Shown: positions 10,169-19,500 of the stretch, piece after piece
Layout: each line of letters begins with the position of its first letter
How positions within the stretch are numbered: position 1 is the first letter of the stretch
NCBI GenBank assembly: GCA_001766655.1
Contig: MJCC01000008.1
Coordinates: 257,491 to 321,490, forward strand
Length of the DNA: 64,000 nt
Origin: Phytomonas francai
Taxonomy: Eukaryota; Euglenozoa; Kinetoplastea; Trypanosomatida; Trypanosomatidae
Direction: 5' to 3'
The notes under the pieces: generated by a model
Told to the model about the DNA's origin: nothing
What the model saw: only the letters and a program-made list of their open reading frames with translations
Database searches by the model: none
Program-made: the position numbers and the translations under genes

Positions 10169-11062
10169 ATGAGTGTTCTAGCGCCTCGTCTGTTTCTAGA
10201 GAAGCTCAGATCCCACAACCTTGAGAAATCGATCAAGGCTGATGTGGAACAAATCAACTCTTTAGAAGGGCAGGTTGAGAGCTTGCGCAAGGCATTGGAA
10301 AAAGAGAAGAAGCTGGTCGATAATCTTACCAATCTTCAGGTGGAGTTGGAAAACATGAAGTCTGAGCTCGAGGAAGAGTACACACAGGCGCAGCTAGAGG
10401 ACAAGTTAGCGCGCGAGGATATCTCAGCCGAGTTTCAGGCCCATATTGTCCGCTTTACGGAGGTGGAAAGTGAGATAGGACAGGAGTTATCAATCGAAAT
10501 AGAAAGAGGAAATAGCCTGGCTCAGAAGAAGGAACTCTTCGAAAGCCGGTTACCGGATATCAAGAGCCAGTACGAGAAGATGACTTCCTACCTTGGTGAG
10601 GAGATGGATAAAATTCAGAAAAAACAAAACAACGCCCCCTCGTATATTCAGCAGGTTAAGAAGGAGTTTGAGGAACAGAGCGTTCAACTTGAGGAGGTGC
10701 GGAAGGAGCATGACGAGGTGAGACGTCAAGTCGATGTCTATGCCCAGCGCTTTGTCGGCATCAAAGAGAATCTTGATAAGACAAAGGAGACTTACGAAAA
10801 GGCGAGCACAGAGAGAGAACGTCGGGTTCGTCTGATGCGAAGCTTGGAGAAGGACCGCACTGCCGCGATCACGCGGGCTCAGCGTGCGCAGAAAGAGCGG
10901 AATGCGGAAGCTGAACGGGTTGCAGTCCTGGATGCCAAGGCTGAGACGCTTCGTAAGCAGATCCAGAAATTCCAGGAATTGACTTCCATGTTTGATCAAT
11001 CCATCTCCGGTTGCGCATCGAACGGAACAGAATCGGGCGCCGCGCAGGGGGAAAGGGAATAA
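10169..11062 (+). CDS. Coiled-coil protein, unknown
   Basis: 297 residues from the first ATG; the frame opens at 10151 only with TTG. Nearly the whole chain after residue 15 is heptad-like and rich in E, K, Q, R and L, so an extended coiled coil is predicted from about 15 to 275, ending in a short G/S-rich tail. A single weak break (NNAPSY) near residue 152 separates two helical halves. No motor, kinase or membrane domain is visible. In kinetoplastids such proteins are commonly cytoskeletal or flagellar, but nothing here proves that. Confidence 0.75.
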   Translation: MSVLAPRLFLEKLRSHNLEKSIKADVEQINSLEGQVESLRKALEKEKKLVDNLTNLQVELENMKSELEEEYTQAQLEDKLAREDISAEFQAHIVRFTEVESEIGQELSIEIERGNSLAQKKELFESRLPDIKSQYEKMTSYLGEEMDKIQKKQNNAPSYIQQVKKEFEEQSVQLEEVRKEHDEVRRQVDVYAQRFVGIKENLDKTKETYEKASTERERRVRLMRSLEKDRTAAITRAQRAQKERNAEAERVAVLDAKAETLRKQIQKFQELTSMFDQSISGCASNGTESGAAQGERE

Positions 11063-11511
11063 GTGTCTAATAGATTACCTTTTCCACGTGCGATGACGCC
11101 ATTTTTGACATCAGATGGGATCCATTATTCTATTTTTACAGCACTCTATTAAACTATGAGTTGTCGGCTACTATGATTACGGTCATTAGAATCCCTATAT
11201 GGTTGTTAACCCGAAACGCCCATGCCCCTCCTCTCCAAAAATAAAGAACGCAATTATCCACAATGTAAATGTTTGCGCAATTTCATAAGATTTCGATAGC
11301 CATGAAAGTGGCTGATTTCTGTTTTATATATGAGGCGTTTTGGGTCTCCCTCCGCATACCGTTTACGCATATTCTTCACTTTCATTAATAACTGCAACAG
11401 GAAGGAAAGATATTTCAAGAGAAAATATCAAATTTATTACCAAAATATTATTACTGTAAGTTTTCCTACGAATATACGTCATATACACACGCACCCGGAA
11501 AGTCCAGCAAG
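11063..11511. other. Intergenic
   Basis: About 450 bases, AT-rich, no gene or repeat recognised. Confidence 0.6.
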
Positions 11512-12036
11512 ATGCTTTGTTTATGCAGGATTTTGCGTGGAGTTAGTCCATTCTCCATCTTCTTAATGGACCAGAAGAACAACCCAGTTTTGAAGGGAGT
11601 TTCGATAAAAAAGCGGGCACGCATATTGTCGAAGATGTACAAAGAACTTCCGCAGAAGCAGCGTCGAGATCTCCGAAAGCGTGCAGAAACCCATCCTAGT
11701 TTGAGAAATAAGCCCAGGACGGAACGGCATAGGAAAGCCAATAGTGATTTTTCAAGTTTTGTGCAGGCGAACTACGACAAAGTTAAGAATCTCAATTACA
11801 AGCAGCGTTTCTCTGCCCTTTCACAGCTCTATGAGCTTCAGAAACCAGTGGATTTGGCTAAAGAGCTGAAAGGCCTGGGTCTAAATGAAGTCAAAATTCA
11901 GGAGACACTTGATATCATGAAAGAGAAGGGTATCGATAGAGTCATCGAGGTCCCAAAAGTGACGAAGGCGATGCAACGGATCAAAAAAACTAAGACCACC
12001 CCAAAGCCTAAGAGCAAGCGCCCAACTAAGAAATAA
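11512..12036 (+). CDS. Kinetoplast-associated HMG-box-like protein (first copy)
   Basis: 174 residues, very basic. The N terminus MLCLCRILRG fits the short cleavable mitochondrial presequence seen in KAP proteins. Two HMG-box-like segments follow: 14-62, starting FSIFLMDQKNN and containing SKMYKELP, and a shorter one at 79-110 with SSFVQANYDKVKNL. The tail is Lys/Thr/Pro-rich, resembling histone H1 tails. KAPs bind and compact kinetoplast DNA in the mitochondrion. The first box is clearly related to that of the gene at 29611 (shared MYK, RA-x-HPS), showing descent from a common ancestor although the two are 18 kb apart. Confidence 0.75.
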   Translation: MLCLCRILRGVSPFSIFLMDQKNNPVLKGVSIKKRARILSKMYKELPQKQRRDLRKRAETHPSLRNKPRTERHRKANSDFSSFVQANYDKVKNLNYKQRFSALSQLYELQKPVDLAKELKGLGLNEVKIQETLDIMKEKGIDRVIEVPKVTKAMQRIKKTKTTPKPKSKRPTKK

Positions 12037-13199
12037 CAAACCAGAAGTCTGTGTGCTGTTTTGTAGAAGTATTTTTCGCGTGAAGCATTGTCTTTAATAG
12101 AATTGTGTGGTATTTCATCATTTAGACCCTGTCGTAGAACAATAGATAATTTCGTTAGTGTACGCTTGTGCAGATTTGTCTTTTGTTCCCTTTGTTAATG
12201 CTTTTATTTAAAAAAAAATTACGGTTCTTTGACTCTTCACACCGCTTTATGAATCTTGACATGCGAATAGATGCGCAGCCCTTCGAAGGGAGAGCGTTCG
12301 AACGCGGCATTTTTTATATAGAGCCCTTTTTTATAAATTACTTAGTGTGATATAATTTATTGCATCGAAGCGAAGTGCTGCAATGGAAGGGAGGGTAAAA
12401 AAAGATAGAACAACCATTTTCCCCCCTCTTCGTACTATTGCGATTTTCAATAAGGAGGAAATTAAATCGGCAGCCGACAGTTTTTGAGAGCTTAAGGATG
12501 CAGCTTGTCGTGTTCGTAAGCATTCCTTTCTTGATAATCTTTAGAACATATATATATATATATATGTATATATATAGTTTTGGCCTGGGTATAGCGATAA
12601 AAGGATTATTTTGTGGGCTCCCCAAAATCCAAGTGGAAAAAGTTAACGAAGGAGATAGATCAAACCACTAGAAAATGGGATTTAGGTTGAGCCACGTCTC
12701 TCGTTAAAATTTCTTTTTTCATAAGACCGCTAAACTTCCTGTTCTTCTGTTTTTCTTTCCAGATTTGTTAGAATTATCCCTGTCTTAAGAAGAGACATAT
12801 TGTAAGATTTACCGAACTCTTTTATAGGTCTCTTCCTTTCTAGAGCAACACTAATAATTTATCTCCTTTCATTTCCTTCATCCCTCCCAATTCCACTAAG
12901 TTTCCAGATATACGGCTGATAGATTTTTTTGTAGTTGTAGCTTACCCAGTGTGAATTTTGGATGTATACATCTATTGTTTTGGGTGTGGGAAGAGGTGGG
13001 AGAGTACAGGATTTCATCCATATTGTATTTTCTTTCCATCCTTTTCTTTTTAAATGATCATTACGCGGCGATGCTCCTTTAGTGAACTTTTCTTCATATA
13101 CCTTCCTTATGCACCTATACCTATGCATACGAATGGTCTAAGTTAGTAACAGTAGCTTTTTATACTATTCACATCGTGTATAGGAGAGAAAGGTAGACT
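12037..13199. other. Intergenic
   Basis: About 1.2 kb, AT-rich, with a TA microsatellite at 12548-12576. Frames present are short and have intergenic composition. Nothing recognised. Confidence 0.6.
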
Positions 13200-13536
13200 A
13201 TGGATCTTTATGCCGAAAATGCCTTCAGTGCGCAGGCGTACCTTGCCTTCTTAACCGGGTATCGAAACACGCGGGAAGGGGCGGATGCGGTTCATCCCCG
13301 GCCTCGGGGGGGGGGGGGGGGTTCTCGGCCCATCCTCCGGCTCGTCTTCGTCTCGGACGACCTGACGGAGCTCTCTTCCGCGGAGGCCTCCGGCGCCATC
13401 GACGGCCCGCTGCTTTCCGTCCCCGGCCTTTTAGCAAGTGGCTGAGCCTGGAGGCGCCCTCGAACTGCTTTTGGACATGGGCGCACCTGTCGACTATGCC
13501 GCCATCGCAGAAGAGGCCAAAAAACTCATAGTTTGA
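13200..13536 (+). pseudogene. Small gene with probable frameshift (unknown product)
   Basis: An ATG at 13200 opens an 81-codon frame that ends at TGA 13443-13445. Directly at the stop, a second frame (13441-13536) continues with coding-like sequence, including ALELLLDMGAPVDYAAI and a terminal EEAKKLIV. Together they suggest a protein of about 112 residues broken by a one- or two-base indel near 13440. A run of 16 G (13306-13321) lies inside the first frame and encodes polyglycine, so the reading frame across it could also vary between copies or be misassembled. High GC (unlike flanks) supports coding origin. I do not recognise the family. Either a pseudogene, a sequencing error, or a short real gene ending at 13445. 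Confidence 0.45.
13306..13321. repeat. Poly(G) tract, 16 bases, inside a reading frame
   Basis: Sixteen consecutive G, in frame as glycine codons of the small gene at 13200. Such tracts are prone to length error. Confidence 0.9.
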
Positions 13537-14449
13537 TTCTAATGATACGATACATTCTCAAAATATTCTGATTCTATGCCCTCTATGGTTATTTTCCAGA
13601 TATTTTTTCCCGTTTCCCCCCCTTTGGAAATACACCCTGGGCTCATCGTACAATTTTTTTCTTTTTATAGTCTTCACTTTTCATGCAGTAACTGTATTGG
13701 GGTGGATTAGTACTTTGTGTAAATTTTACCGTTTTACTATTTTATTATTATTGTAAGAACAATAATTGATCTTTTTGGTATTGGGTGATTCTTTTTAATC
13801 CCACTGTGTATAATAGCTTTTTTTTTTAGGACTTCTCTAGTTCTTCACGGGGAGCTTCTCGGTGCGAGAAATTTACTGGAGTATTTTTTCCACAAATAAT
13901 ACACATGTGTAAAATAGTATATCGAATATCTTTCATTGTAAATCTAGAATTATTATAGAGAACTTTTATGGAAAAATGTTTTCATTTTTATCCATAAGGT
14001 GTGTTCGTACCTTTCTTGTTATGTTCATTCATTCTTTTTTTTTTTTGGGGGGGGGGGGGAGGGGGTTCTTCTTCCTTGGATGATCTTTTTTGCCGCAAAA
14101 ATTCCATTTCATTCGTACTGACCATATCACCTGAGAAATTTCAATATAGTTAATGCTCACGAAACGGCGTCATACAACACGCTTGACACAAAGTATTACA
14201 CTAACATGTTGCCCTCTCTCCTCCCACATACACAGCACCGACACATCAGCGTGTAGACAGTTATAAAAAGTGTGTTGGGACTTACATGACCATTTTCTTT
14301 CTGAATGCATGCAATCTTTTACTCACAGACCTTTTCACACGATTTTAAAGTGCTTAAGGTAATAGCAATAGGTCACCAATATAGCCCTGAAAGGAAAAAA
14401 AAGGAAATAGTCCGGGGTCAATCCATACATTGATTGAATTTAGGGAAGC
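13537..14449. other. Intergenic with T/G homopolymer junction
   Basis: AT-rich. A T run at about 14035-14046 passes directly into 13 G at 14047-14059, followed by a second G5. No gene seen. Confidence 0.6.
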
Positions 14450-15727
14450 ATGCCACTTAATCCTTCAAAAGGGGGCAAGAACCCCGCAGCCAACATTCAG
14501 AAGCCCTCTATGTTAGGTTTGGACGAATACATTCCACCCGAGTATTTGGTCAACCTCAAAAAATATAAGTACTCGGGCTGTGACCGCTCCATCTTAAGCC
14601 GCTATGTAATGCAGTCCTACTGGAACTTCGTTGTAAGCCTCATTCCCATGACAGTTGCTTCGAATATGATCACATTCATCGGGTTTCTCGTTGGTTTGTC
14701 AAGCTCCCTTGTGGTAGCCTTTTACTACTTCACTCAGGATGCGGTGTATCCGGCGTGGGTGTGGTACTACGCGGGTGCTAGCGTATTTTTCTACCAAACC
14801 ATGGATGCTATCGATGGCAAGCAGGCACGCCGGACAGGGACGACAAGCCCGCTTGGTGAGCTCTTCGATCATGGGTGCGATGCTTTCTTGATACCTCTTT
14901 TACAGATGAGCATTGCTTTGATGGCCAACATGCCCCCTTGGATGACGTTTAGCTACTTTCTTCTATCCTCACTAGGCTTGTTTGCATCGATTTGGGAGCA
15001 GTATTGCACCGGTACCCTTGACCTAGGCTATTTTAGCGGACCCACCGAAGGGCTTCTGCTAAGCTGCGTACTTTTCTTTCTTACCGGCCGCCATTCGACT
15101 TCATTATATGATAAAACGCTTATTGGTCCCTATAGCATCCAACTCCCAGACAGTCTAATGGCTTCGTTCTCGAAAGATCCGGTAATCCTACATATTGGGT
15201 CAGGTCGGAGTATCGGATTCCTGTTCTTCGCTGCCACAGGTGTCTTTACAATTCTAACAAACATCATGCACGTCATTACTGCTTCAACGACACAGAAAAG
15301 TAAGCCTATGTGTTTTTTAATAGCTTTACCAGTGGTTGCAATAGCAATAATACACATTTTATTGTTTATTACGTATCCTGAAGTTCATGATGCGTTTCCG
15401 TTAACCTTTGAATTAAGCTTTGGGTTTCTTATGTCGTCTATGTCGACCCGTTTGACACTGTCGAGACTTTGTGCGATGCCATACTCCTACTTGAACCTGC
15501 TCTACCTTCTAACCCTGGCAATCACAGGAGCTTCGGTTGCAGTGCACTTTTTGGGGCTGGATTTGTTTAAACGTTCTACCATAGAGCACTTACTCGGGAT
15601 GGGTATGGCGTTCCTCACAGTACTCGGTGCTTTTCAATATTTCTACATGATTGTGAAAGTATTCCGACAAGTTTCGTCATTTCTAAATATCAACATTCTT
15701 TCCATCACACCCCAAAAGCGGGATTAA
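14450..15727 (+). CDS. Choline/ethanolamine phosphotransferase (CDP-alcohol phosphatidyltransferase)
   Basis: 425 residues. The enzyme transfers phosphocholine or phosphoethanolamine from the CDP-alcohol to diacylglycerol, the last step of the Kennedy pathway, in ER/Golgi membranes. The family signature D-G-x2-A-R-x8-G-x3-D-x3-D is complete at residues 122-144: D122, G123, A126, R127, G136, D140 and D144. The length and about eight to ten hydrophobic segments (for example 61-95, 105-118, 147-170, 240-310, 345-395) match eukaryotic CPT/EPT/CEPT enzymes. An N-terminal YIPPEYL followed by KYKYSGCDRS also fits the family. Sequence alone does not tell choline from ethanolamine specificity. Confidence 0.93.
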   Translation: MPLNPSKGGKNPAANIQKPSMLGLDEYIPPEYLVNLKKYKYSGCDRSILSRYVMQSYWNFVVSLIPMTVASNMITFIGFLVGLSSSLVVAFYYFTQDAVYPAWVWYYAGASVFFYQTMDAIDGKQARRTGTTSPLGELFDHGCDAFLIPLLQMSIALMANMPPWMTFSYFLLSSLGLFASIWEQYCTGTLDLGYFSGPTEGLLLSCVLFFLTGRHSTSLYDKTLIGPYSIQLPDSLMASFSKDPVILHIGSGRSIGFLFFAATGVFTILTNIMHVITASTTQKSKPMCFLIALPVVAIAIIHILLFITYPEVHDAFPLTFELSFGFLMSSMSTRLTLSRLCAMPYSYLNLLYLLTLAITGASVAVHFLGLDLFKRSTIEHLLGMGMAFLTVLGAFQYFYMIVKVFRQVSSFLNINILSITPQKRD

Positions 15728-16552
15728 TATGAACCAATACGTGAGAAACTAACGAGGTAATTGACAAACGCGGAGAAACCAATTGACGTATGTAATGTAC
15801 TTTCAATGAGATTCAATGAAAAAAAATGATGGGGTGCGAGGCTAGCTTCGTCCACCAAATTTCATTCACTCATTTTTGCAAAGATTTGGAATTATTATTA
15901 ATTACTTTGTGGCTAGGACATGATAAAAGTGACTTTATTTACATCCTGTATGCGATCAACAATTGCCAGCGATATGACCGGTATATAAATGAATGAATTA
16001 TATGTCATTATTATTGTTTTTATCGCAGAAGCGGTAAAATATAGAGAGAAAAAGAGAGAGAGAGAGGCATGTATGAATCGTATGGTCACCGTGTTTCCTT
16101 TTCTAAAGTTGAATACCATCGCTCTATTTAATATACACGCAACCTCTCTCCCGAAGAGGATGGAGAATATTCATTTAATGCAACGTATCGAAGCAAGGAA
16201 GTATAAAAGGAGAATGTAGTGCACTGTGTTTTATTGAATAAAATGGATAATTTTTTTTTGTATGCATCATCTCTTCTAACCATCTTTTTTGAAGTCTCAA
16301 AAGGGAATTTCTTTTTTTTTTCCGATATTACTCGAGTCGACTCGCAGTAAGACTTCATTAGAGCCCATCCCAACTGGGTTTCGCTTTTAAACTAAAGAGA
16401 ATAAGAAGGTCAATCAAAGCGAAGGGTTTTTAATATATAAATTCCATCTTTTTTAATCCCCACAAATTCTCGTTTTCGCAAAAATTAAAATAGAAGCAAC
16501 GGGGCATTTAAAGAAACCGCTATATAAACTGTGAATAGTGTGTGAGAGTGAA
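15728..16552. other. Intergenic
   Basis: AT-rich with an AG-purine run near 16043-16066 and T runs near 16250 and 16310. No gene recognised. Confidence 0.6.
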
Positions 16553-19500
16553 ATGTTATCCGAGTTTAATGTGGACCCAGACGAGCGACGTAGTTTCTTA
16601 GAAAGCGTTGCTTTTCTACTTGATGACGCTGACATTTCATCTCCACAGTTTCATGCGGTCATAAGTTTGTTTGTTATAGATGAGAACACGCCTGATGAAG
16701 TGTACGGGGAGTCATTTTCTAAAGTTGACCGCTTGGTTGAGGCAATGATCGGGAAAAGCTCTTTTACGTCGGAGCTTTCAATGGAGAAAAATCTGGACCT
16801 TTTTGTGAAGGACAATTTTATTGATGCCTTTTTTGCAAAGAACGTTCAAGCCGAAAGGACGCACGCCGAGGATACAGGATGGGATAAGAGACACCCTGGA
16901 TTCGTGCTGACTAATCTTTCGGCCGATGAGGAGCGGTGCTATTGTAGACACGTCCGTGAGATGAGCGTTTTGTTGGCAATTCTCCAACGCCCGCCTGCAA
17001 TGTTTATGTCAGGTGGTTTCCCACTTCTATACCGAAAGCTAATGCAGAGGCTAAAGGCAGATAACCTCATCGACGTCCTCGTCGCGCGCATTGAGAGAGT
17101 TCAAAAAGGACTGCAAAGCGCTTTGAGACCTGGTGCGGGTACGCTGTTAAAGCAGCTATTGGTGTTGTACGTGGATACCCTGTTTTACTTCTCATTTCAC
17201 CTGAACGAAACCGAAAAGGAATCTCTGATAACCGGCGAGTCGCTCAATCGAATGACATATATTGCAAATAATTTGTGTGCTACCGGCCGTTCGGCGCCGT
17301 CCACACTTCAGCGTTCATCGCTCGTTTTGATTTGCGTCGTCGTAAAGCATATATCCCGAATCCCACTAGCTACGCTCCAATACCTGCTCGAGGGTTCGCT
17401 TTTTGAGCGTTCAAGTCAAACATACCTTTTGAATTTCATTCTCTTGGCAGCCGTTCCCTCCTACTCACTGAAGAATGCTGATCCTTCTGTGGAGCGGTGG
17501 CTTCGGCAGGCGCTGGAATTGCTCCGTCAGTGTACCACATACGACTTTGAGGTGGACAATGTCTTTTCACGAGAGGGTCTGTACGCGAGGCAACACACTT
17601 TTCTCATCAAACGTATTCTTGGTGCCACGTTTGAGAAATTCTGGACCCATATATCATCTTTCTGGTGGACGTGCTGCAGCATGCCGGCGCTCATAAGTAT
17701 TGCTAGGAGTTATTTTATCTACGCATTCACGTGGTCAAGAATACCGCCTGGGGCCCTCGCGTTTCTCGAGTTTATCCGTTTTCATTTGAGGGCATGCGCC
17801 TGCCTACCTTCAGCTTGTTCCGATGCAACCCAAGGAAGGGGTAAAGCGCAGCTTCTTACGTGTGAAGAAGGTACAGACGGGGAAATGGATCGATCCGGAT
17901 TTCTTCACGTATCGCAGCCTTCCTCTTGCTTCCCTGACAAGGAGCAGGTTGGGTTGATGGCGCCAGAATTTGGTGACCAACCTGCTGCAGCAACACCCCT
18001 GAACTTCGACACCGCGGAGGCCCGCTGCGTTTTCTTCCTCGCACTTTATTCCTACACCTCAGCGGCCCTTCTCTTTCACTGCGATTGTCTCAAGGATGCC
18101 GACGAGATCTTTTTCTTATCTCTGACTCATCGGCCCCCCGCTCCTGGTGAAGATGCGGATACCGCCTCGCCGCTGCCCTCTGTTAGCACATCTAATCGCA
18201 CGACATCGAAGTTACCGCTCCCCGCCCCCCCTCTCTGGAAGGGGGACGAGTTGAACTTGCTCTCACAATGCATGGAATATTTAATCCGTGAATTTACGTC
18301 CATGCCCCTAACTGCCTCTCCTCCACAGCATATGCATGGAAGCTTTTACGATGCAGCGGTTTCGCTGCTTTACGCTATACTACTGTTATTTCCGCGTGAA
18401 AAAGGCTTGGCCAACTCCATCGCTAACCGTGACCTATTTGATCTGTTTGTTCAACTTCTTTTACATCACCTAAAGTATGATGCTCTTTTCATCGAGCGGC
18501 AAGATGTCAATGTTTTGCGCATGCTTCTCAGCCTACTGCAGGTTCATTTCGACGCGTTGTCGAGTCTGTCGTGCATGGCCGCGAAGCTCCTGACTGAAAG
18601 CATTGCCACTCCCTTTAGCAAAGGGTTCGCGATCGCTGTAAATCTGGCTATGCTGCACCTAACCGCATACGCGAATCTTTGCCAGAGGGCAGAGGAGAGG
18701 ATGATTTCTCCCAATCGTCTCCTCTTTTTTCTTACGGATCTCCGAAGGGGTGTGCTGTCTGGCAGCCTCGAGGCAGTGCAGTTCTTCGCTTGCCTTATGG
18801 TTCGACTGAAGGAGACGGTCGAAACGGTTGGGTTTCGCACCCAAATCATGCTCGAGGAAACGACACAAGAGAAGGCAAAGTTTATGATTGAGCAACTTTT
18901 TGAAGGCACAGCGGGACTCATTCGAGTCTACCAGACTGGATCTCTTTCCCTTTGCGGTTACTCCACTTTTAATATTATCGAGCTCTCCCTCACGGTTATT
19001 CTAGAAATCATGCGGGTTTGTGGGGAGTTTTCGCTCGTTTCGACCAGCCTTTTGCCGAGCATGGAGGGCTGTAATGACGGGAACGAGGTTCCCGTCAGTT
19101 ATGTGCTTTTAAGCCTTCTCGCGGCGCCGACGTTCCCTCCCTGTCTGCCCGCCGCGCAGCTGCTCGGCGTGGCGCTTCAGCGGGGCCACGCCCTGCTCCC
19201 CGCCCTGAGCTCCAACCTGCTCGGCCACACAGTGCGGGCCCTCTCGGCCTCCCTTCACAACGCCCTCAGGACCAAAATCGGGACACCAGGGAATGCGATC
19301 CGGCTGGAGGTGCTGTCCGTGATGGGGAGGTGCGACCTAGCCACTTTGCAGTTCTTAAAGGGGCCCGATAGCCTCCCTGCTAATCGAGAAGCCGTGGAGC
19401 CTGCGGACTTGGCGATCTCAAAGGTTCTGTCCGAGATCGTCCTCCACGAGGGGGCGTCATCCACTGAAAAGTCATCTGCGCTTGAACTCCTCGTCGCCTT

